A DNA stretch of 64,000 nt from Chloroflexota bacterium (GTDB lineage: Bacteria; Chloroflexota; Anaerolineae; Anaerolineales; Villigracilaceae), in contig JAEWVF010000061.1 in assembly GCA_023459215.1 (NCBI GenBank), forward strand, positions 25,937 to 89,936, read 5' to 3'. Position 1 is the stretch's first letter; every line of letters starts with the position of its first letter. Positions 50,249 through 57,298 of this stretch are shown here, piece after piece. Made by a program: the position numbers and the translations under genes. The notes under the pieces were generated by a model that worked only from the letters and a program-made list of their open reading frames with translations, did not search any database and was not told where the DNA came from.

Positions 50249-50314
50249 TTTGTCATGTATTTATAAAACTTATGACAAAGCCAGGTTTTTATTTCCCAAG
50301 ATAATATAATCTTG
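50249..50314. promoter_or_regulatory. Two dyads in the region upstream of nuoA
   Basis: TTTGTCAT (50249-50256) and ATGACAAA (50272-50279) are perfect inverted arms 15 nt apart. CAAGAT-AATATA-ATCTTG (50297-50314) is a second dyad. They lie 105-170 bp upstream of nuoA in an A+T-rich region and may bind regulators. This is inference only. Confidence 0.35.
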
Positions 50315-50342
50315 TAAAAATATGGAACAGGAATGCCAGAAA

Positions 50343-50371
50343 ACAAGAACTGGCAAATTGCCAGTTCTTGT
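50343..50371 (-). terminator. Terminator of the sigma/anti-sigma operon
   Basis: ACAAGAACTGGCA (50343-50355) and TGCCAGTTCTTGT (50359-50371) form a perfect stem with a tiny loop. On the minus strand it is followed by TTTTCTGG. It lies beyond the stop at 50419. Confidence 0.75.
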
Positions 50372-50418
50372 CGTTAGCACAAAATCACAAGCATTGTAAT
50401 GTACAACTGAGTGTGACT

Positions 50419-51453
50419 CTAATCCTTTTCCGGTTTTTCCGGTTTTTCCGGTTTTTCCGGTTTGTTATCCAGGCCAGGAGGAACAGGATTGCCCTGGCCT
50501 GGATTGCTCTGGCCAGGAGGAACAGGATTGCCCTGACCGGGATTGCTCTGGCCTGGAGCATCAGGATTGCCCTGACCGGGATTGCTCTGGCCTGGAGCAT
50601 CAGGATTGGCGCCTCCCAGTCCCGGAGGGGGCGCAGGAGAACTCCCATTATAATATTCGATGGTCTCTTCTTGCATCAGATAAGGCAGAGTTCCAGGTCC
50701 TATACCTGGGATGAGCAACGATTCGACGCTCGTTCCAGAAACACTTGTGGGGGTCAGACTCGGCAAAAGGGTTTCGGTCGGGCTCGCCACCTGCGGTTCG
50801 CCCTCCGCCATTGGGTGCGCATGGCGCTCGATCTGTGCGCTAACAAGCCCCAAGGCTCTGTCAAAAGCAATTTGATTTTGCACAGGAACAAGTGAACGAA
50901 CCGCGCGCAGTTCGCTTTCATGCACAGCCAATGCTTCAACAATTTGTTGATTAAGGGCGGCATCCTTCACGTTCGCCAACTGTGGACTGGCTATAATTTT
51001 CTGGTAGCCGTTCAACGCCGAAAGCATTTGCGGCTCCCGGCCAAGAGTGGCCAATTCCTTGGCTTCTGACAACCTTTCCCCGGCAAAAGAAAGTGACAAC
51101 TCCACAGCTTGCGCGGGTTCCCTGACAAGACGCAACTGAATTTCTTCAACCTGCAAATCGACAGGGTAAAGCAAATCGCCCGGCATAGCAGGATCAGCTG
51201 CATAAGCGGTGCCGGTCAAAACACCGGCCAGCCCAACGAAAACCAGCAAGACAGCCATGGCAAACCGGAAGACAGAAACCACCGTCCGTTTTGCAAACAG
51301 GCCGGGCCGCGCAAGCCGTTCTTTTTTCAAGCGAGAGGCATGCGCCAGGTAATTGCGGCGCGCAGAGGCCTGCCGCGATGGGTTGGGCGTCGATGACTCA
51401 TCGAAATCTTTGAAAATACGAATAACATCGTCAAACTCTTGCTCTGTGTTCAT
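50419..51453 (-). CDS. DUF5667 membrane protein, likely anti-sigma partner
   Basis: A 344-residue protein. Residues 1-55 are cytoplasmic and polar (EFDDVIRIFKDFDE), about 58-84 form one membrane helix (VVSVFRFAMAVLLVFVGLAG), and about 85-200 are an outside DUF5667 domain (ADPAMPGDLLYPVDLQVEEI, ELSLSFAGERLSEAKELA). A Thr/Ser/Pro linker, three and a half NPGQGN.....PGQS repeats of 13 residues and a final EKPEKPEKPEKD follow. Its ATG overlaps the sigma gene stop (ATGA), the standard coupling for anti-sigma factors. The anti-sigma role is inferred from position and topology. Confidence 0.75.
   Translation of the reverse strand: MNTEQEFDDVIRIFKDFDESSTPNPSRQASARRNYLAHASRLKKERLARPGLFAKRTVVSVFRFAMAVLLVFVGLAGVLTGTAYAADPAMPGDLLYPVDLQVEEIQLRLVREPAQAVELSLSFAGERLSEAKELATLGREPQMLSALNGYQKIIASPQLANVKDAALNQQIVEALAVHESELRAVRSLVPVQNQIAFDRALGLVSAQIERHAHPMAEGEPQVASPTETLLPSLTPTSVSGTSVESLLIPGIGPGTLPYLMQEETIEYYNGSSPAPPPGLGGANPDAPGQSNPGQGNPDAPGQSNPGQGNPVPPGQSNPGQGNPVPPGLDNKPEKPEKPEKPEKD
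50425..50608. repeat. In-frame tandem repeats, 9 bp and 39 bp units
   Basis: Within the 3' end of the DUF5667 gene a 9-bp unit (CCGGTTTTT) is repeated four times at about 50429-50463. A 39-bp unit lies at 50472-50510, 50511-50549, 50550-50588 and partly 50589-50608. Lengths are multiples of three, so copy-number change keeps the frame. Confidence 0.8.
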
Positions 51454-52031
51454 AAATCCTTTTCATCAAACTCATCAATCTGGTCAAGATGGCGGCGCAT
51501 GGATTGCAAGCCTCTATGCTGCAATGCTTTAACAGTGCCAACACTCATATTCAATGCATACGCGATTTCTTCAGTATCGAGGCCTTGAAGATATTTCAGA
51601 TAAATTACATCCTTCTGTTTATCTGTCAGTTGATGCAAAACATCCCGCAGCAGCTTGCTCTGGATGGATTTCTCTGCCTGTTCGCCAACTCGTTGCTCAT
51701 GATCCTGGTGGTCATCTTCCAATGGGTCATGACTGCGATATTTGTTCCGGCGCAACTCATCGATCATCAAGTTGTGCGCCACCTTATATAACCAGGCTTT
51801 CAAAAATTTGGACGGGCCGCGCCTGGTATTCAAGTTCTCGAGAAAATTGCGAAAAACATCTGCCGTCAAATCTTCAGCAGTCTGGCTATGGTGAACATGT
51901 CGAAAAATATAACGATAGATGGGTTCGTAAAACACATCAAATATCGTGCTTAATGCAGATTCGTCAAAATCATGGGCGCGCCTAAGTAAATCCCGTTCAT
52001 CCAATGGAAGCACTTTTGTATTACCAGGCAT
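51450..52031 (-). CDS. ECF-family RNA polymerase sigma factor
   Basis: A 193-residue sigma-70 of the extracytoplasmic function group. Region 2 is visible in YRYIFRHVHHSQTAEDLTAD and FLKAWLYKVAHNLMIDELRR. Region 4 is in LTDKQKDVIYLKYLQGLDTE with the helix-turn-helix MSVGTVKALQHRGLQSM. A charged linker (SHDPLEDDHQDHEQR) joins them. The ATG at 52031 has AAGGAG 13 nt upstream, which is far. It is followed by the coupled DUF5667 gene. The promoter block upstream matches that of the Tad-like operon, which implies autoregulation. Confidence 0.9.
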   Translation of the reverse strand: MPGNTKVLPLDERDLLRRAHDFDESALSTIFDVFYEPIYRYIFRHVHHSQTAEDLTADVFRNFLENLNTRRGPSKFLKAWLYKVAHNLMIDELRRNKYRSHDPLEDDHQDHEQRVGEQAEKSIQSKLLRDVLHQLTDKQKDVIYLKYLQGLDTEEIAYALNMSVGTVKALQHRGLQSMRRHLDQIDEFDEKDL

Positions 52032-52044
52032 GCTGTTTAATCTA

Positions 52045-52083
52045 CTCCTTAAGACGTATAAGATGTTGTTTTGGATATGGGCT
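52045..52083 (-). promoter_or_regulatory. Probable ECF-type promoter of the sigma gene
   Basis: On the minus strand GCCCATATC, 17 nt, then CGTC (52056-52053), then TTAAGGAGT. CGTC is the classical -10 of many ECF sigma factors. The block is nearly identical to that at 55613-55651. The transcript would begin only about 15 nt before the ATG. Confidence 0.65.
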
Positions 52084-52350
52084 GAAATGAATGTTACTGT
52101 ATGAAAATCTGCCCTTATCCACGCTCCACAAGTTTTATCACATCCCCCGCACCACCCTGAATGTCATATCTTGCCTTCTCTTATAAGATATTATACAAGT
52201 TCTCCTGGATCGAGAACCAGATTTTCAACCGACCATCGCTATTCGCCTAGATTTTGTAAATATATTGCAAAGTATTAAAAAACAATGAAGACCACCTATG
52301 CGCTTCAGGTTAGTAAAAAGGAAAATCATCGTCTCCAGGAAGCAAAAAAC
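52084..52350. other. Intergenic DNA, no gene seen
   Basis: A+T-rich spacer between the sigma promoter and the terminator of the Tad-like operon. A small hairpin, GTTCTC-7nt-GAGAAC, lies near 52199-52217. No open frame with a ribosome binding site is visible. Confidence 0.5.
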
Positions 52351-52380
52351 AGGGGCTGACCAAAGCCAGCCCCTATCAGA
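52351..52380 (-). terminator. Terminator of the Tad-like operon
   Basis: AGGGGCTG (52351-52358) and CAGCCCCT (52367-52374) form the stem; on the minus strand it is followed by GTTTTTTGC. It lies just beyond the stop at 52408. Confidence 0.85.
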
Positions 52381-52407
52381 AATCTTATCAATCTGTTGCT
52401 GCAATAC

Positions 52408-53568
52408 TTATTGAGTAAGCTCGATCTGAGGAGGTTCATCCATATTATCGCTATCCTGGTAGATCACGATGGCATCCGCATTGCCACCCATTTCAACCGT
52501 ATAACAGATTACCTGACCCTTCATCGGATTGGTCGCGCCGGTTCCATTAATTTTACAATGCGATGCGGGGGCCAATAACTGACCGGTTAATTTCATATTT
52601 GAATTACCGTTAATCGTCACTGTATATTTGTTATTATCAACCTTGTTTGCAGCGTAAGGCAAATAGAACAGCGGCAGGCTGGGCGCTGAAGTCAACTGCA
52701 AGGTGCCATTACCTGAAATGCTCACGCCACCATTGACAACAAAGGTTACGTTACTGGCAATATAATCGCCGCCGGTGATTTTGAAATCACCGGAGATACA
52801 GTAAATTTTATTATCCTCAATCGCGCCTTTTCCGGGAAAATCCCCATTAATTTTCACTGCGTTCGCGCGCTTACACAGATCCGCCAGGTAAGAATGGTCA
52901 GGGGGGAACGGATACTGCACTCCGGAACCCGTTTTTATCCCGGAAACACCGCAAATCGTACCAGGCGAGTTAATATAGGGTACAGAAAGATCAGGCCCGC
53001 CCGAGGTATCGACCGCACATTTATCGCTCGAGTTGGCAAAAACGCCGCTCCCGGAAACAGCCACTTCAACCGCGGAACCGTAGAATTTCATTTCGGGCGT
53101 GTTGTTCTTGCCATCCCCAGGGCTAAGCGCAACCACTGAGTGGCCATCATAAAAGGGGGTCAGCGGTTTGGCGCGAGCCACAGCCTCTACACGATTGGTA
53201 ATCATCGCCACCCCAACGATTTGGGCGAACCAGGTTTCCACAGGAGACACTATCTTAACCTGTAGATACTGGGCATTGCCCGCATAAGGACCATCAACAG
53301 GGGGAACATGCAAGGTGATATTCTCTTGGATCGTATAACCGTTGCTGGCCGCGCGATGCCAAACAACCTTTTCGAGATCGGAGTAGGAACTGGATGGGGT
53401 TTGAATCTTGTAGAGTGCCGCAGCCAACGCAGATGCATCCGCCGTATTTTGAGCATGGCGTCGATCCGCAAAAGCATTGCCGCCGTCCAGCGCGAGAGCC
53501 GTTAGTCCCAGCATCGCCACAATACTAAAAGCGATCAGGATAAGCGCCTGTCCTTTTTCTGATTTCAT
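52408..53568 (-). CDS. TadG-like pilus-assembly-type protein
   Basis: A 386-residue protein starting MKSEKGQALILIAFSIVAMLG at ATG 53568 (GAGGAG upstream). The N-terminus has the TadG/Flp Tad-like segment: KGQALILIAFSI, LDGGNAFADRRHAQNTADAS and ALAAALYKIQ. After one membrane helix the remaining 350 residues are extracytoplasmic, including SISGNGTLQLTSAPS and NGNSNMKLTGQLLAPASHCK, as in beta-helix or adhesin-like proteins. It is the third gene of the operon. Confidence 0.82.
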   Translation of the reverse strand: MKSEKGQALILIAFSIVAMLGLTALALDGGNAFADRRHAQNTADASALAAALYKIQTPSSSYSDLEKVVWHRAASNGYTIQENITLHVPPVDGPYAGNAQYLQVKIVSPVETWFAQIVGVAMITNRVEAVARAKPLTPFYDGHSVVALSPGDGKNNTPEMKFYGSAVEVAVSGSGVFANSSDKCAVDTSGGPDLSVPYINSPGTICGVSGIKTGSGVQYPFPPDHSYLADLCKRANAVKINGDFPGKGAIEDNKIYCISGDFKITGGDYIASNVTFVVNGGVSISGNGTLQLTSAPSLPLFYLPYAANKVDNNKYTVTINGNSNMKLTGQLLAPASHCKINGTGATNPMKGQVICYTVEMGGNADAIVIYQDSDNMDEPPQIELTQ

Positions 53569-53609
53569 AGTTTGTCTCCTCAAATCAAGGTTAGTTGCAC
53601 AAGGCCAGG

Positions 53610-54059
53610 CTACGGGCACGAGGCATGATCGGATGTCAGGATTGTATTGATAGTCCTGGCGCGCAATTTGAAGTTCTGGCCCGCAAATGTAGACACAAAG
53701 GGAGTAATGGTTTTGTAATCATATTCCACAATAACATCGATCGGCATGCCGGGGCAGGGCGGATCACCAGGGGTGATTGTCACATGCACCCGGCTGGTGT
53801 CGCTCATACGAACCGGGGTTGTTGATACGTTACGAATACGAGTCTCAATATCAGGGTTCAGCGAGCCATCAGCGCCGACAGGATGCACTGCGCCATAAAC
53901 GGCACCCTCCTGGGATGCGTCCCGGATGGCCACCCAAGAGAAGAAAGCCAGGCCGAAATCCACCACGCCGATCAGCAAAACGATCAAAAAAACCAGAGAG
54001 ATGGTTAATTCAACCAGGCTTTGCCCTTTTTCCAGTTTTGAATTGTGGTTTTGGTTCAT
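53610..54059 (-). CDS. TadE-like pseudopilin
   Basis: A 149-residue TadE-type protein: EKGQSLVELTISLVFLIVLL with the conserved Glu after the prepilin-like segment, then DFGLAFFSWVAIRDASQEGAVYG. It has one membrane helix and a small secreted domain with a Cys pair (PPCPGM, HASCP). GAGAGGT precedes the ATG. Second gene of the operon. Confidence 0.85.
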   Translation of the reverse strand: MNQNHNSKLEKGQSLVELTISLVFLIVLLIGVVDFGLAFFSWVAIRDASQEGAVYGAVHPVGADGSLNPDIETRIRNVSTTPVRMSDTSRVHVTITPGDPPCPGMPIDVIVEYDYKTITPFVSTFAGQNFKLRARTINTILTSDHASCP

Positions 54060-54088
54060 ATGTACCTCTCTATATTTTGATTGAAATG

Positions 54089-55582
54089 CTATTTCTGAAC
54101 CCGAAAAGCAACGGTTACCCAGTCTGTCCAGGCAGTCGTGTCAGTTCCCAACGCTCTGGCCCTGAAAATGTAACTGCCCGAACCATTTTTGAGTTTGTTC
54201 CAATCAGCATTTGCAAGCGCATTACACGTGCCATTGGTGGAGCCATTGACACAATAGGGGGACGAAGTAAGCGCCGAACCACCTGTCCAACTGATTTCAA
54301 CTGACATATCGGTAGCATCCAGTATCTCAACTTCGACCTTTTGCACGCCACCAGAAGAACAAGTGACGCCATCGCAAAGGTCTGCATCATAAGCGACAAC
54401 CTGAAACCTGGATTGATTACTTGCTGTTAATACCTGCCCAGAAGTAGGATGAGAGATCGAAACAAACGCTGGTAGGTTTTCAGGTATAACAAAAGTGAAA
54501 CTCTTTTCTTCTGAATAAACATATTGATTATTTCGCGCTCGGGCAATCAAGGTATATGTACCTGCGCCGAGTCCCCAATGGGTATCATCCATCCATTCAC
54601 AAGTGCCGGCAGAGCCATAAACACAGAATGGGTTACTCTGGTCGCTTGCCCAATTTTTTAACGTTCCGCCATCCTCTGCGTAAAGATAAAATTGAACACG
54701 ATTAATATTGCATGTTTCGGTAAAGGCATCAGCGACACCATTTGGGCACACGTTCGGGTCATAGGCAATCGCCTCGAACTTCGTATCGTTGCGATGAGCT
54801 ATATAGACAACCCCATCAGAAGCGATTTGAGGATTAACCCACTGGATTACGAGCGGCATGGGTGTGTTTGTAATAGTGGGAGTAGCTGTTAAGGTTGGGG
54901 TAAAGGTTGGGGTAACAGTTGGGGTTGAAGTTAAAATTAAGGTTGGCGTAGGGCTGTAAATCGATGTCTCGGTTGCGGTAGCAGTTGGGGTTGCGGTAAA
55001 AGTCTGGGTAGGCGTAGGGGTACGGGTATTAAATGGAGCCTTGGCTTCCTCAACAACACCTTCCCCTTCGATATTGACCGCCCGCAGGATCGTGCGCGCA
55101 CTTTCAGAGCGGATGGTTAGACCCTGGTAAGGCAATAAACCTGGGATCATGGTATCGAACGGGCTTGCCACCCGCACAACGATACGTGTGCCAGTTTGAA
55201 TGGAGGCGCTATCCGGTTGGGTTGTATTTCCATCGGTATTGCCGGGGCAACCGCCAAGAACCGCTGTTCCTGGGCCGCTGTCGAAAGTCACATTGACATT
55301 TTCAGGGCGCACGGAATTCAAAAAGCCCACCCTGACGGCAGAATTCACAATCGCATTGCAATCTTCAAAGCGGAACATACCACTCTCATTAATACCCGTG
55401 GCCGAACCGTATCGCGCTGCTTCACGCGCGGCATTGGTGACGGCGCTATAATAAAAAATCAAGCGGCCGGTTTCGATCAAGCCCAAGACCAAAAGCAGCA
55501 ATACAGGGAGAACCAGGGCAAATTCGACAGCGCCCTGGCCTTTCTTTGTATTGGATCGAAATTTCAAAACAGAAAAGTTCAT
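54089..55582 (-). CDS. TadE-like protein with Thr-Pro linker and Ig-like domains
   Basis: A 497-residue protein. Residues 1-60 are a TadE module (KKGQGAVEFALVLPVLLLLV; FYYSAVTNAAREAARYG), and about 60-170 are its soluble part. About 180-245 form a low-complexity linker of TPTPT/TATPT repeats. About 250-497 look like two Ig-like domains, each with paired cysteines (NVCPNG...ETCN; DLCDGVTCSS) and FSFVIPEN-type strands. First gene of the operon, with the ECF-type promoter block 30-70 nt upstream. Appending cell-surface domains to a TadE anchor suggests a surface-displayed structural or binding role. Confidence 0.8.
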   Translation of the reverse strand: MNFSVLKFRSNTKKGQGAVEFALVLPVLLLLVLGLIETGRLIFYYSAVTNAAREAARYGSATGINESGMFRFEDCNAIVNSAVRVGFLNSVRPENVNVTFDSGPGTAVLGGCPGNTDGNTTQPDSASIQTGTRIVVRVASPFDTMIPGLLPYQGLTIRSESARTILRAVNIEGEGVVEEAKAPFNTRTPTPTQTFTATPTATATETSIYSPTPTLILTSTPTVTPTFTPTLTATPTITNTPMPLVIQWVNPQIASDGVVYIAHRNDTKFEAIAYDPNVCPNGVADAFTETCNINRVQFYLYAEDGGTLKNWASDQSNPFCVYGSAGTCEWMDDTHWGLGAGTYTLIARARNNQYVYSEEKSFTFVIPENLPAFVSISHPTSGQVLTASNQSRFQVVAYDADLCDGVTCSSGGVQKVEVEILDATDMSVEISWTGGSALTSSPYCVNGSTNGTCNALANADWNKLKNGSGSYIFRARALGTDTTAWTDWVTVAFRVQK

Positions 55583-55612
55583 GATTTTTGCCTGTAGGTA
55601 AAAAGTCGGTTC

Positions 55613-55651
55613 ACTCCTTATGACGCATAAGATGCTTTAGTGATATGGGCA
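55613..55651 (-). promoter_or_regulatory. Probable ECF-type promoter of the Tad-like operon
   Basis: On the minus strand GCCCATATC, 16 nt, then CGTC (55625-55622), then ATAAGGAGT. It matches the block before the sigma gene at 27 or more positions over about 35. The transcript would have a leader of about 33 nt before ATG 55582. Confidence 0.65.
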
Positions 55652-55654
55652 AAT

Positions 55655-55703
55655 GCCTAACAATTCTGTTCGCGAAATAAAAGCCGGCCTAACAATTTTG
55701 TTC
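55655..55703. repeat. Direct repeat GCCTAACAATT(C/T)TGTTC upstream of Tad promoter
   Basis: The 17-bp unit occurs at 55655-55671 and 55687-55703, 32 bp apart, with one difference. It lies directly upstream of the promoter block, where an activator could bind. Confidence 0.55.
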
Positions 55704-55714
55704 ATTAGAAACCG

Positions 55715-55765
55715 AAACGTTCCGCTGAATGTTTACAAGTTTCGTAAACATTCAGCGGAACGTTT
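55715..55765. terminator. Perfect 22-bp inverted repeat, probable terminator
   Basis: The arms 55715-55736 (AAACGTTCCGCTGAATGTTT then AC) and 55744-55765 are exact inverted copies around a 7-nt loop. It is located after the stop of the minus-strand gene at 55802. The T-run is short (CGTTTCGGTTTC), so a function other than termination is possible. Confidence 0.55.
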
Positions 55766-55801
55766 GTATAAAGTCGGTATTTACTTTTTCAGGATTCTAT
55801 T

Positions 55802-56533
55802 TCATTTTTGTTTTCGAACCCTGCGCCAGAGCCATTTGAGCGATTCTTCAAGAAAAGGCATTCCCAAAAAGGTGCTGACCAGCGTCCCGGCGGCGCCCAG
55901 CCAGCGCACCGGTTGGGCTTTCAGCCCCAGGAAATCCACCGCCTCGATTTCAACCTTCTGAGCCGAAAGCGCCTGGCGCTGTTCGGGACCGCCATCCAGC
56001 GGGACAAAATTCAGGTAGAACCAGAGTGTGCCGCGATAGTTGCCAACCTGCTCGGCGCGCACGCTCCAGTAGAAGGTCAGCGACTGCCCAGGGCGCAGGG
56101 TTTCGCTCATCGCTCCGGGTGGATCGATCTGGATGCCGGCCAGGTCGAGGCGGGTTTCGGCGACAATATTGTGCGTTTCGTAAATATTGGGGATCTGAAC
56201 CAGCTCACCCTGCGTCAACTGGCCCGCCGTTTCAGCAGTGGCGGTCAAATTCCCCAGGTCATCCACTTCAAGCGTCAGGCGAATCAGGTCGGAATCCCCG
56301 GCGCGAATCTGCGGAGGGTATTCCAGCGTCAACATGCGCGATTCGGCGACAGCGGGCTGCGGCGGCAACCCGGTTTCAGTGGGGAAAAGCGCCTCCTGCG
56401 TGAGGGCAGGCAGCGGGGAGGGCGCTGCGGCGGCAGGCGCTTCCGCGACAGGCGCAGAATTGCTCACTCCGCAAGCCAGTTGGGCCAGCAGGAGAGTCAG
56501 CCCAATCCCGAACACACGATAGGCCCGTTTCAT
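55802..56533 (-). CDS. Predicted lipoprotein with C-terminal amphipathic helix
   Basis: A 243-residue protein. MKRAYRVFGIGLTLLLAQLAC is a lipoprotein signal with Cys lipobox. An Ala/Pro linker follows, then a beta-rich domain (RAGDSDLIRLTLEVDDLGNL; GQSLTFYWSVRAEQVGNYRG), and a C-terminal hydrophobic segment (WLGAAGTLVSTFLGMPFLEE) ending in RRVRKQK. It follows the nucleotidyltransferase-fold gene after 6 bases and is probably cotranscribed. Family not recognised. Confidence 0.6.
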   Translation of the reverse strand: MKRAYRVFGIGLTLLLAQLACGVSNSAPVAEAPAAAAPSPLPALTQEALFPTETGLPPQPAVAESRMLTLEYPPQIRAGDSDLIRLTLEVDDLGNLTATAETAGQLTQGELVQIPNIYETHNIVAETRLDLAGIQIDPPGAMSETLRPGQSLTFYWSVRAEQVGNYRGTLWFYLNFVPLDGGPEQRQALSAQKVEIEAVDFLGLKAQPVRWLGAAGTLVSTFLGMPFLEESLKWLWRRVRKQK

Positions 56534-56539
56534 CGATAA

Positions 56540-57292
56540 TCAGCGCTCGACTTCCTCGACTTCGGTGTACCAGCGGATGCGCGTCCCGAGCCGGTCGCGC
56601 GCTTTCCACAGGATGTTGGTGGGCATGGCCTGCAAAGCGCGGCGGAGCTGGCCGATACGACCCAGGACGAGTTGGGTATCGGCGTCGGACAGGCCGGGAT
56701 TTTCGCGCAGCAGGATTTCTTCAAGCCGTTTCAGGTTGATGCTGGTGGTTTTGTACAAGCCCCAATCGCGGCGGCACAGGCGCAGGATGCGATCCAGGTT
56801 GATCTTGTTTTCGTCATGGAAGCTGAGTTCGTTGTCGAGCAGCAAGGCAACCAGGTCGAGGGCGTCTTTGCGGTTGAGTTGCACAATCTGGGTTTTGGAT
56901 AAGAGCAATTCGGCCAGCGGAATGGTCACGGGATGGGCGTCCAGGCGGTCACGCAAAGGCAATTTGTGGCACATTTCGAAATCGCCAACGAAAATATCGA
57001 TGTGCCGGCCGGTCTGGGGATGGATATACAGCAAGCGCCGCTCGCCGTTGACCAGGTTGAAATTACGGTCGCCCAGGTAGCCAAAGTTCCTGAAAAAAGA
57101 TTCCAGCTTGCGCCGGTCGTGTTTGCGCACGACGAAATCGAGGTCGGCGTACTCGCGGCCAAATTCACGACCGCGCACCCGCGGGCTGTGATAGTGGACA
57201 GCCAGCCCGCCAATCACCCGCAGGTGGATTTGTTCAGCGCGGGCAGCGCTGACGATACGATCCATTTCGGCAACAATTTCAGCAGCTTCCAT
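56540..57292 (-). CDS. Nucleotidyltransferase-fold protein
   Basis: A 250-residue protein with LRVIGGLAVHYHSPR (GG at 28-29) and YADLDFVVRK (Asp50, Asp52), the arrangement of the polymerase-beta-like nucleotidyltransferase superfamily found in AbiEii and aminoglycoside-modifying relatives. TGRHIDIFVGDFEMCHK supplies a possible third carboxylate. LAELLLSKTQIVQLNRKDAL and a long helical C-terminus follow. The start is ATG 57292, though GTG 57298 abuts the preceding stop. It follows the APC permease gene. No antitoxin-like partner is adjacent. Confidence 0.65.
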   Translation of the reverse strand: MEAAEIVAEMDRIVSAARAEQIHLRVIGGLAVHYHSPRVRGREFGREYADLDFVVRKHDRRKLESFFRNFGYLGDRNFNLVNGERRLLYIHPQTGRHIDIFVGDFEMCHKLPLRDRLDAHPVTIPLAELLLSKTQIVQLNRKDALDLVALLLDNELSFHDENKINLDRILRLCRRDWGLYKTTSINLKRLEEILLRENPGLSDADTQLVLGRIGQLRRALQAMPTNILWKARDRLGTRIRWYTEVEEVER

Positions 57293-57298
57293 AGGCAC

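Noticed and set aside
50425..50608. CRISPR-like repeats
   Set aside because: Repeats are contiguous, in frame and encode the tail of the DUF5667 protein; there are no unique spacers.
55655..55765. Integron attC site (GCCTAACAATT resembles an attC end)
   Set aside because: The matching GTTRRRY core is missing at the far end of the hairpin, the core is directly repeated instead, and no integrase or cassette is present.
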